Assembly: GCA_033032865.1 (NCBI GenBank)
Contig: JAWHQI010000019.1
Coordinates: 9,776,001 to 9,840,000, forward strand
DNA: 64,000 bases
Reading direction: 5' to 3'
From: Dactylorhiza incarnata
Lineage: Eukaryota; Streptophyta; Magnoliopsida; Asparagales; Orchidaceae
The notes beneath the pieces are model-generated. The model worked only from the letters and a program-made list of their open reading frames with translations. It ran no database searches and was not told the origin of the DNA. Positions 55,851 to 64,000 of the stretch are shown one piece after another. Position 1 is the first letter of the stretch. Each line of letters starts with the position of its first letter. The position numbers and the translations under genes were made by a program.

Positions 55851-57190
55851 ATGGCAAGTGGTTCACATTCCACCTTGTCCCTGAGAGCTATCCTTGAGAA
55901 GGACAAGCTTAGTGGGACGAACTATATGGACTGGTATAGGAACCTGAGAATTGTTCTCAGGCAAGAGCGAAAGCTCTACGTCTTGGAAGAAGAAGCCCCC
56001 GAGGTGCCGACCGGGAACTCGTCCCGTGTTGATAAGGATGCTTATAAGAAGTATACCGATGACGCCTTAGACGTCGAGTGCCTTATGCTTGCCACCATGA
56101 ACTCTGAGCTTCAGAAGCAACACGAGAACATGGGGTGCAAGGAGATTGACGATCACCTAAAGAAAATGTTTCAAGGGCAAGCTCGTCAAGAGAGGTTCGA
56201 TGTCATGAAGGCCTTATTTCAGTGCAAAATGGGAGCTCGAGACTCAGTTGGTACTCACGTACTCAAGATGACTGGGTATATAGAGAACCTGGAGAGACTG
56301 GGTTTTCCTCTGGGTCAAGAGTTGGCCACAGATCTTATCCTGCAATCATTGCCGGATAGTTATGAGCAGTTCGTCTTGAACTACAACATGAATGAAATAG
56401 ACAAGACACTGCCCGAGCTCCTAGGCATGTTGCGAACTGCCGAGATAAACATGAAGAAGGCCAAGCCTGCTAGTCCCATATTGATGGTATATAAAGGCAA
56501 GGGTAAGGCCAAGGGCTTCAAGAAGACGAAAGTGGGACCTAAGTCACATCTTGAGCCCAAATCTTCTGCGCTGAAAAAGAAGAGCACCGTAAAGGAAGGG
56601 AAATGCCACCACTGTGGCAAGTCTGGTCATTGGAGGAGGAATTGTCCTTCGTACATTGACGGTCTGCGGAAATTGAAGGGAGGTATGACTTCCGCTTTGA
56701 ATATTTACGTTATAGAGATAAACCTTTCTGCTCCTTCATCTTGGGTATTGGATACCGGATGTGGTTCTCACTTTTGTACAAATGTGCAGGAACTGGGAAG
56801 GAGGAGATTGCTGAGTAAAGGAGAGGTGGACCTGCGCGTCGGCAATGGAGCAAGAGTTGCTGCTGTAGCCGTAGGGGTTTACCGTCTTTCTTTGCTCAGT
56901 GGGCTTGTAATAGAACTTGATAATTGTTATTATGTTCCGGCCATAACTAGAAACATTATATCCATTTCATGCTTAGACATGATTGGATTTTCTTTTATAA
57001 TTAAGAACAATTGTTGTTCTATATTTAAGAATGATGTTTGTTATGCTGTAGCTCAATTGTTTAATGGTCTTTATGTTTTGAACCTAGACCATCCGATCTA
57101 TAATGTAGATAAAAATAAAAGACTAAGAACAAATGACTCAAATCCTACATATCTCTGGCATTGTCGTTTGGGCCATATAAACGAGAAGCG
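55851..57190 (+). pseudogene. R gag, protease and start of integrase
   Basis: ATG at 55851 opens MASGSHSTLSLRAILEKD. A capsid-type domain (to about residue 200), a Lys-rich linker, the knuckle CHHCGKSGHWRRNC (about 56604-56645), protease WVLDTGCGSHFC and YYVPAITRNIISIS follow. The GAG-pre-integrase part reads LWHCRLGHIN. The frame shifts near 57190; beyond that the frame to 57269 is spurious. Confidence 0.88.
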
Positions 57191-59434
57191 CAATCCAAGC
57201 TCCATAAAGATGGACTATTGGACTCATTTGATTATGAATCATTTGAGCGATGTGAGTCATGTTTGTTAGGCAAGATGACTAAAGCCCCTTTCACTGGTTA
57301 TACTGAGAGGGCTGAGGATCTTTTGGGTATAGTACATAGTGATGTATGCGGACCCATGAGTTCTATGGCTAGAGGTGGGTATTTCTACTTCGTTACATTT
57401 ACTGATGATTTCAGTAGATACAGATACGTGTATCTTATGAAGTGCAAATCCGAAACTTTTGAAAAGTTCAAAGAGTTTAAGAATGAAGTGGAAAACCAAT
57501 TGGGTAAAAAGGTTAAAGCACTCCGATCTGATCGAGGTGGCGAATACCTGAGTCATGAGTTCCATGATCATCTGAAAGAGTGTGGTATTGTATCACAGCT
57601 CACTCCACCTAGGACACCGCAGCATAATGATGTGTCTAAGAGGAGAAATCGTACTCTGTTAGACATGGTACGGTCGATGATGAGTCATGCAGACTTGCCT
57701 GTTTCCTTTTGGGGTTTTGCTTTAGAGACTGCTGCAATGACACTGAATCGCGCTCCGACGAAAATGGTTCTAAAGACACCATATGAGATATGGACTGGGA
57801 AGCGTCCTAGTATGTCATTCATTAAAATTTGGGGCTGTGAGGCATACGTACGACGTCAAATGCCTGACAAGCTGGAACCCAAATCAGATAAGTGTTATCT
57901 GGTGGGATATCCTAAGGAAACGAAAGGATATTACTTTTACCTACCGTCTGAGGTCAAAGTGTTTGTCGCAAGGGCGGGTGTCTTCTTGGAGAAAGAGTTC
58001 TTGTCAAGAAAGACGCAAAAGGTAGAACTTGAAGAAGTTCAAGAACCACAAGTAGTGAATGAACCAGAGTTGGATTCTGAGCCAGGACTACAAGATGTTG
58101 TAGCTGGAGAACCTGCTCAAGAGACACAAGTCCTACGTAGATCTGGTAGACCAAGATTTGAGCCTGAGAGATATGGATTTCTCGTGTCTCAAATAGGTAA
58201 TGTGTTGCTTATGGATCATGATGATGAACCAGCGACCTACCAAGAGGCTATGAATGGACCGGACTCCGACAAATGGCTTGAGGCTATGAAATCCGAAATG
58301 GACTCCATGTATACAAACCAAGTTTGGAACTTGGTGGAACCACCTGAAGGGGTACGACCCATAGGGTGCAAGTGGGTCTTCAAGAAGAAGACCGACATGG
58401 ATGGGAATGTACAGACATTCAAAGGGCGACTGGTGGCTAAGGGTTTCAAGCAAATTCATGGTGTTGACTATGATGAGACCTTTTCCCCTGTTGCCATGGT
58501 AAAGTCCATTAGGATATTGCTTGCTATTGCTGCGTATTATGACTACGAGATCTGGCAGATGGATGTCAAAACGGCTTTCCTAAATGGATTCCTCCTTGAG
58601 GAAGTGTACATGACACAACCCGAGGGTTTTGTATCCCCAAATGAAGCCACTAAAATATGCAAGCTGAATAGGTCCATCTATGGATTGAAACAAGCCTCTA
58701 GAAGTTGGAATATTCGTTTTGATGAGAAGATCAAAGAGTTTGGTTTTGTCAAGAACGAGGATGAACCGTGTGTTTACAAGCGAATCAGTGGGAGCATTGT
58801 TGTCTTCCTGATATTGTATGTAGATGACATATTGTTGATCGGGAATGACATACCTACCCTGAAAGTTGTTAAGAACAACCTAGGAAACTGCTTTTCTATG
58901 AAGGACTTGGGTGAAGCGACTTACATACTCGGTATTAAGATCTATAGAGATAGATCGAAGAAGTTGCTGGGTTTGACCCAGAGTATGTACATTGAGAAGG
59001 TGTTGAAGCGGTTCAACATGCTTGAGTCCAAGAAAGGATTTTTGGCCATGTCTCATGGTGTGAATCTCTCTAAGGACCAGTGTCCAAAATCTTGTGAAGA
59101 TAAGGACCGCATGAAGTTGATTCCATATGCTTCGGCAATTGGGTCAATCATGTATGCAATGTTATGTACTCGACCCGATGTCTCTTTTGCTTTGAGCATG
59201 ACTAGCAGGTATCAGTCTGATCCCGGTGAATGTCACTGGATAGCCGTAAAGAATATCCTGAAGTACTTGAGAAGGACTAAGGATGTATTCTTGGTGTATG
59301 GTGGAGAGGAAGAGCTCGTTGTAAGTGGTTACACGGATGCCAGCTTCCAAACTGATAGGGATGATTCGAAGTCTCAGTCAGGGTTTGTGTTTTGCCTGAA
59401 TGGAGGAGCTGTGAGCTGGAAGAGTTCCAAGTAA
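57191..59434 (+). pseudogene. R integrase, RT and part of RNase H
   Basis: After the shift the frame stays open for about 740 codons. The finger ends CESCLLGKMTKAPF. Integrase has Asp in VHSDVCGPM and Asp in RSDRGGEYL, but the third residue reads VSKRRNRT where copia integrases have VSERRNRT; the Glu-to-Lys change should abolish integration. RT motifs include WVFKKKTDMDG, QMDVKTAFLNG and LYVDDILLIGND (near 58815-58850). A TAA at 59432-59434 replaces a probable CAA. Confidence 0.9.
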
Positions 59435-59705
59435 GAGACAGTTGCTGATTCTACAACTGAGGCCGAGTATATCGCTGCGGCTAATGCAGCGAAGGAGGCT
59501 GTATGGATTAGGAAATTCATCGGCGAGCTAGATGTAGTTCCTAGCATTGTTGGTCCCGTAGTTCTCTACTGTGATAACAATGGTGCAATTGCACAATCTA
59601 AGGAACCTAGATCCCATCAGCGCTCCAAGCACATACTTCGGCGGTTCCATCTTATTCGTGAGATTGTCGAACGAGGAGATGTGAACATTTGCAGAGTGCC
59701 GACTG
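59435..59705 (+). pseudogene. R RNase H end, truncated
   Basis: The same frame continues ETVADSTTEAEYIAA, VLYCDNNGAIAQS and FHLIREIVERGDVN. It stops short of the usual ADPLTKPL-type end because the rearranged joint begins near 59700. Confidence 0.82.
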
Positions 59706-59737
59706 AGGAGATGTGAACATCAGCGCTCCAAGCACAT
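59700..59737. other. Scrambled joint between R RNase H and truncated LTR
   Basis: GAGGAGATGTGAACAT (59673-59688) recurs at 59706-59721. CAGCGCTCCAAGCACATA (59619-59636) recurs at 59720-59737. The two copied segments are joined to each other and to the LTR interior at ATTCGTCGG. This looks like template switching at short homologies. Confidence 0.7.
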
Positions 59738-60573
59738 AATTCGTCGGATTTGTCGGATTCGTCGGATTGTTCCGTGGAATCTCGACGAATTGTTACAGAG
59801 ATCCTTAACTCAGCAAATGTTGCCGTCTGACATGATTCGTCTGATTCGTTGGGATTCGTCGGGATTCGTCGGATTGTTCCGTGGAATCTCGACGAATTGT
59901 CACAGAGAGCATTAACTCGGCAAATGTTGCCGTGTGATGTGATTCGTCGGAATTCGTCGGATTGTCCCGTGAAAACTCGACGAATGCTGTTCCATGGAAT
60001 CCCGACGAATTGTAACAGAAGCCCCTATTTTGTTGTGTGGTCTGCGGATAGCGATTCTTCTAGAAGCTGTTTATCCTTTGGGTATAAATAGGACTTCTTT
60101 TAGGGTTCTCAGGACTTACGAAAACAAAAGCCAACGGAAGTGTTCCGCTCTCGCTCGAATCCTAGAAGGAAAGTGTTCCGTCGCCCAGTTCGCCTCCGCC
60201 GACCTCCTCTCCGGCGATCGTCGTCGTGATTGTTCTTCCTGGAGAGAACCTAGCAGTTCGTGGAAGTGCAAGGTACAGTTGTTCTACCTTCCGAGTTGCG
60301 TGCGACGTAACTTGGTGTTCTCCCGGCTCGTGTGGACTGCTGTAGAGACGTAGACATTATTCTACGTAAGAACTCTTGCAAAGCCGACGAAGGCAATCTT
60401 CTTCTTGGAGCATCTAGGTTGGATTTGATCCAATCCCGCCAAGGTAATTTCAAACCTAGCATTTTGATTAACTTCTTGATTCAATATTCATGGTCGATCC
60501 GAATCTTTTGGGTTATTTCTCTTCATTTCCGCTGCGCCTACATTTGATGTATGGTATATAGAAAAACCCAACA
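59738..60573 (+). repeat. Truncated 3' LTR of R
   Basis: It matches 53910-54745, lacking the first part of U3 including the TG end, and keeps TATAAATA at 60083-60090 and the AAACCCAACA end. By eye it is very similar to the 5' LTR. Confidence 0.9.
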
Positions 60574-62134
60574 AATAATATTAACACTAGCGCGCAGATC
60601 GGCGAAAGCGTTTGAAAAATGAGTAGATCCTATAGTGCATGGAATATTAAAATTAGAATTAATATTATTAGCCCGCTCGATCAAACGAGCGGGGTAAGGA
60701 AGACGGGGTTGAAATTCTGGAAGAGGAAGAGATGATGGGGTAGGTGAAATTTCCTCTTCAAGATCGGTGTCCGAATCATCCGCAAAGGTCACCGCCAAGA
60801 CATTTGAAGTTGTCGGCGGTGTTCTTTTCGGCTGATCGGTGACCATTTTTAAGAGTTGCCCCACTTGATTCTCCAAATTCCACAACGACACTTGTAAATT
60901 GCGGACATCCACATCATTTTTAGAAATATATTTATTAACCACCTCCTCGAGAGAAGGCGGTTTAGGGGCTTGCGGTGGAAGAGATGAATTTGGAGAACAA
61001 GGGGAGCATTACCCGTTTTACCTTGATTACCCCATGATAAATTGGGTTGGTTCCTCCAACCTGGGTGGTATGTGTTGCCGTATTGATTGTTCTCCGGATT
61101 GAAGGGCGGCCGGTTCGGATTAACCATGTAATCCACATGCTCCGCCGCATTTTGATTATGCTCCCAGGTAGGTGTAGAAGAGGGACAGTCATCCCTTCTA
61201 GTTTCTTGCTAAGTAGCTAAACCTGTAGAGATAAATTAGTAAATGAATCAATTTCATATAGCCCAACCGGTTCATCTGAGCACGACCGAGGTGTACTCCA
61301 TTGATACGTATTCATGGCCATACTCTCTAAAAGCTCTTGCGCGCCTACCGGTGTTTTGTTATTCAAGGTACCACCGGCGGCGGCGTCAATCATTTGACGC
61401 GTTTGGGAATTTAGGCCGTTATAGAATGTCTAAATTTGCAACCAATCGGGGATTGCATGATGGGGGCATCGACGCAAATATTCCTTAAACCGCTCCCAAG
61501 TATCATAAAGCGTTTCCGATTCAACTTGGGAGAAAGAAATGATATCCTTACTTAATTGGGCTGATTTAGCGGGCGGAAAATATTTCGTGAGAAATTGTTC
61601 CGTCATTTGGGCCCATGTGGTGATAGATCCTCTTGGAAGAGAACTGAGCCACTGCTTAGCTTTATTGCGCAAGGAGAAAGGAAAAAGTCGAAGCTTTATT
61701 GCGTCATCGGATACCCCGTTAATTTTAAAAGTATCGCATATTTCTAGAAAACTAAAAATATGCGCGTTGGGATCCTCATCTTGAAGCCCATCAAATTGTA
61801 CATATTGTTGTACCATTTGAATGATGCTCGGCTTTAATTCAAAATTATTGTTCGCTATAGCAGGTCGAACAATACTCGAAGTGGTATCCTCCAGATTAGG
61901 CCGGGCATAATAGGACATAGTCCGTTGCGCGACCTCATCCGGATTTGGATCACCCATATTAGAAGAAGTAGAAGAGGAGGAAGAAGTAGAAGAAGAAGAA
62001 GAAGGAGAAGTGTCACCTACGGACTCCTCAATCAGATCTTGAGAATTTGGTCCTTGAAATCTTAAGCGTCGCCAAATGGTTTGCTCGATTTCCGGATCCA
62101 ATTCAAGAAGATTGGACGGATTCCTTCGGGTCAT
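60574..62134 (-). pseudogene. Athila gag and start of protease
   Basis: ATG at 62134-62132 opens MTRRNPSNLLELDPEIEQT. A Ser-rich stretch precedes the Ty3 gag core: LRLFPFSLRNKAKQWLSSLP, GSITTWAQMTEQFLTKYFPP, LYDTWERFKEYLRRCPHHAI. The first frame ends near 61430. Downstream pieces (61136-60849, 60942-60574) read NPNRPPFNPENNQYGNTYH and YHPGWRNQPNLSWG, then LPYPARLIERAN and the protease start. Several frame breaks lie between 61430 and 60940. The core is typical of Athila-type gag. Confidence 0.88.
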
Positions 62135-62214
62135 ACACCAAAAAGAAAAACGTAGAAAAGAGAGAAAAAATGATAAAATTAATAGAATTAAGCTTTCAAA
62201 ATATCAACAATAGG

Positions 62215-62232
62215 TCCCCGGCAACGGCGCCA
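62215..62232 (-). other. tRNA-Asp-type primer binding site of the Athila element
   Basis: On the minus strand TGGCGCCGTTGCCGGGGA lies six bases after the 5' LTR. This sequence is the standard Athila primer site and is the strongest lineage marker here. Confidence 0.92.
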
Positions 62233-62238
62233 AAAACT

Positions 62239-63857
62239 TGATGGAATAAATTCGCGCTGCGCAAAACTAGAATATTATCCACGTATAATTCGATAAGGCA
62301 AGTGTACCTATCGCTTTATAGTATCGGATTTAGAAAATCAAGTGTTGTATTTTTCCGGGCTTGTTGAGTACTTCTACTCACAAAGAAGAGCTATTATTTT
62401 ATCGATCGAAAGTTGGGTTTGTTTTGGAAAAACGATTTGGAGAAAATTAACTATGAAGAAAAATTATGATTTAAAGGATTAGCACTTGCTCTCGAATCCC
62501 TTTGGAATAATATAATATTTTATAAAAGATGAAACCGCAAACTCTTATTGAAATATCTTCGACCGTGGAGGTTCCCAAAATATGGTAGAGCCTCTCTCGA
62601 GAGAACTACCACCTAACCTTAGGTTGATCGATTAAGACCCCTCGGCCAGTCTAAACCCCCTAAGCTTGCTTTAAGCGGTGAACCCCACTATTGGATTTGA
62701 CTCCAATCCAAAAGATTTGTGTCACCCTCTCTCAAGGAATGCATACAACTCTTTTTATCTTTGAGTGATCTCCTCGTTCGCATGGATCTCTCGATCACTA
62801 GCAAACGAATCTTAGATTAAAAGTCATATTCCGGTCATAAGAAATCAAAAGAAAGTAATTCAAAGATAAATCGAAAATAGACAATACGAGAGTTTGCTAA
62901 TTAGAAAAATTCAAAACATATTTTATTTTATTCCAAAGTTCATCATGACCAAGTGCTAAAGGAAATTTAGCTACTCATCATAGTGATGGGAATACAAGTA
63001 GAAGAGGAAAAAGACATGATTATGAAAACAACAATACTTGAATTAAAATAGCAATAATTTTAAAACTTACAACTTTAGGAAAAACTAGCTATAACAACAA
63101 AAATATTGAACTAAAGCTGAAAGTAAACTCCAAAATCGAACCCCTTGACTTATGGAGATTGCTACGTTTTATAGTTGAAAAATCGGGGAGTCACGCCCTT
63201 GGTCACGCCCGTGACCAAAGGCGTGTAAGTTGCGTAATTGCTGTCTTGAAAGCCCGGGAACGTTGGGGAAGAAAAATCGGCAGAAATCAATTGCATGGCG
63301 GGTCACGGCCTCAGTCACGCCCGTGACCGAGGGCGTGTCTTGACCGGGTCTGGAAACGGCAGGAAACGTCGCGAACTAGAGTTAATCTGGCGGTTGTAAA
63401 AGAGTCACGGCCTCGGTCACGCCCATGACCGAGGGCGTGTAAGCTGGAAACAGCGGGAATTGATTGCTGGTTGTATTGAACGTATTTCGGGCGAGTCACG
63501 CCTGTAACATTGAGGTCACGCCCTCTGTCACGCCCGTGACTGAGGGCGTGTAATTTTAATCTGACGTGGCGGCTGAATTCTTCAACTGAAATGTGGCGGG
63601 GCTGGTTTACGGTCGTGACATGGTGTCAAGCCCTTGGTCACGCCCGTGACCTAGGGCATGTACTTTGCGATTTCGGCAGAAGTACTCCAAATATTCTCCT
63701 GATTATTCTTATGAGCTTGAAATTGTTATTGGCAGCCCAAATTACCTGAAAATACAAAAAGAAGGTAAATTAGTGATAAATTGACTAAAACTAAATTAAA
63801 ATAAATTAATTTTTAATAAAATATTATATAAAAATAACTATAAATAATGCATTATCA
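62239..63857 (-). repeat. 5' LTR of the Athila element
   Basis: 1619 bp, matching 39121-40740 with scattered single-base differences. TATAAAAC at 63166-63173 (minus) and the U3 hairpin array at 63192-63663 are conserved. TTTGT follows at 63858-63862. Confidence 0.95.
63192..63663 (-). promoter_or_regulatory. U3 hairpin array of the Athila 5' LTR
   Basis: The same five units as at 40074-40545, with a few base changes that break or restore pairs within arms. The gap to TATA is 18 bases. Confidence 0.7.
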
Positions 63858-63862
63858 TTTGT

Positions 63863-64000
63863 GCATACTTGAAATGCAAATTACTATACATTGTAAATAT
63901 ATCTTTCCTTCATATTTTATAATCTTGCTTGCTACTTTTATATTACAAATTTACAATGTACTTGCAACTTGTGTATCTAAATTCAAAACAACTACTTATT
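63863..64000 (+). other. Element B tail resumes after the Athila insertion
   Basis: AT-rich sequence follows the second TTTGT. With one TTTGT removed it joins 39120, giving an ACAATGTTTG...GCATACTTG context. No gene is seen. Confidence 0.6.

Larger units (their letters stand above)
53709..60573 (+). mobile_element. Ty1/copia element R with a rearranged 3' end
   Basis: LTR (53709-54745), tRNA-Met primer site, 1.1-kb leader, gag, protease, integrase, RT and RNase H are present. RNase H then runs into a short scrambled joint (59700-59737) and an LTR lacking its first 200 or so bases. No purine tract remains. The flanks are CTAAC on the left and AATAA on the right, so no target duplication is seen, and some host codons are missing. 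I did not assign a copia lineage. Confidence 0.88.
39121..63857 (-). mobile_element. Complete Athila-type element lacking RT and integrase
   Basis: The LTRs (39121-40740 and 62239-63857; 1620 and 1619 bp) look nearly identical and are flanked by a perfect TTTGT duplication (39116-39120, 63858-63862). Read on the minus strand: 5' LTR, tRNA-Asp-type primer site, gag, protease, a noncoding stretch with a hairpin array, an ATHILA-type ORF, a second noncoding stretch, purine tract, 3' LTR. Only about 1.3 kb of its own sequence separates protease from the ATHILA ORF, so RT, RNase H and integrase are absent rather than displaced by the nested C and R elements. It would need enzymes from an autonomous relative. 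Confidence 0.93.
29305..64000 (+). mobile_element. SIRE-type Ty1/copia element B, 3' LTR outside window
   Basis: It starts with TGTTGGAGC at 29305, preceded by CATTA (likely one half of its target duplication). LTR, primer site, gag, protease, integrase, RT, RNase H and a noncoding tail are present. They are broken by two solo LTRs and by the complete Athila element (39121-63857). The tail resumes at 63863. Its proteins are close to element A. Confidence 0.88.

Noticed and set aside
1..64000. Host gene, miRNA or rRNA
   Set aside because: Every recognisable coding stretch maps to a retroelement; the remaining DNA fits LTRs, leaders or tails.

Overview
The window is plant repeat DNA. I see no host gene. 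Every recognisable coding stretch belongs to an LTR retrotransposon or its relic. The lineages are ones found in flowering plants: SIRE/Maximus-type and other Ty1/copia elements, a Tat-type Ty3/gypsy element with a second RNase H, and an Athila-type Ty3/gypsy element with a tRNA-Asp primer site. This points to a repeat-rich angiosperm nuclear genome; I cannot name the species.

Layout, left block (1-20983): a Ty1/copia relic D2 (+) was split by a minus-strand SIRE-type element A (<1-16678). A was split in its integrase/RT region by another D-family copy, D1 (4193-12210, +). D1 was split in its integrase by a 1459-bp insertion made of seven inverted SINE-like units (7278-8736). Middle block: a degraded minus-strand gag fragment (20984-21505), then a Tat element (21917-29304, +) holding a solo Athila-type LTR (about 25266-26932). 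Right block: a SIRE-type element B (from 29305, +, running out of the window) is inserted in the Tat integrase. B holds two solo LTRs (30965-31807 and 36158-37569) and a complete Athila-type element (39121-63857, minus, TSD TTTGT). The Athila element holds a SIRE-like element C with only gag-like ORFs (43573-52078, +) and a Ty1/copia element R with a rearranged 3' end (53709-60573, +). Nesting reaches four levels (Tat > B > Athila > C or R).

Most gag-pol frames are broken, so they are annotated as pseudogenes. The Athila element has both LTRs, a primer site and a perfect TSD, but it carries only gag, protease and an ATHILA-type third ORF, with no RT or integrase. C carries only gag-like ORFs without a zinc knuckle. 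Both look like non-autonomous elements that would need proteins from relatives.

The most unusual signal is not a gene. In each LTR family a cluster of short, GC-rich, family-specific palindromic motifs sits just upstream of the TATA box: AACGCC/GGCGTT in A and B, AGCGCTA/TAGCGCT in C, CACGCCC/GGGCGTG in Athila, GCGGTCT/AGACCGC in D and Tat, ATTCGTCG/CGACGAAT in R. In A, B and C the same motif recurs at a fixed place in the 3' noncoding region and has changed in step with the LTR motif. In the Athila element a second copy of the array, with a TATA-like box at the same spacing, lies directly before the third ORF.
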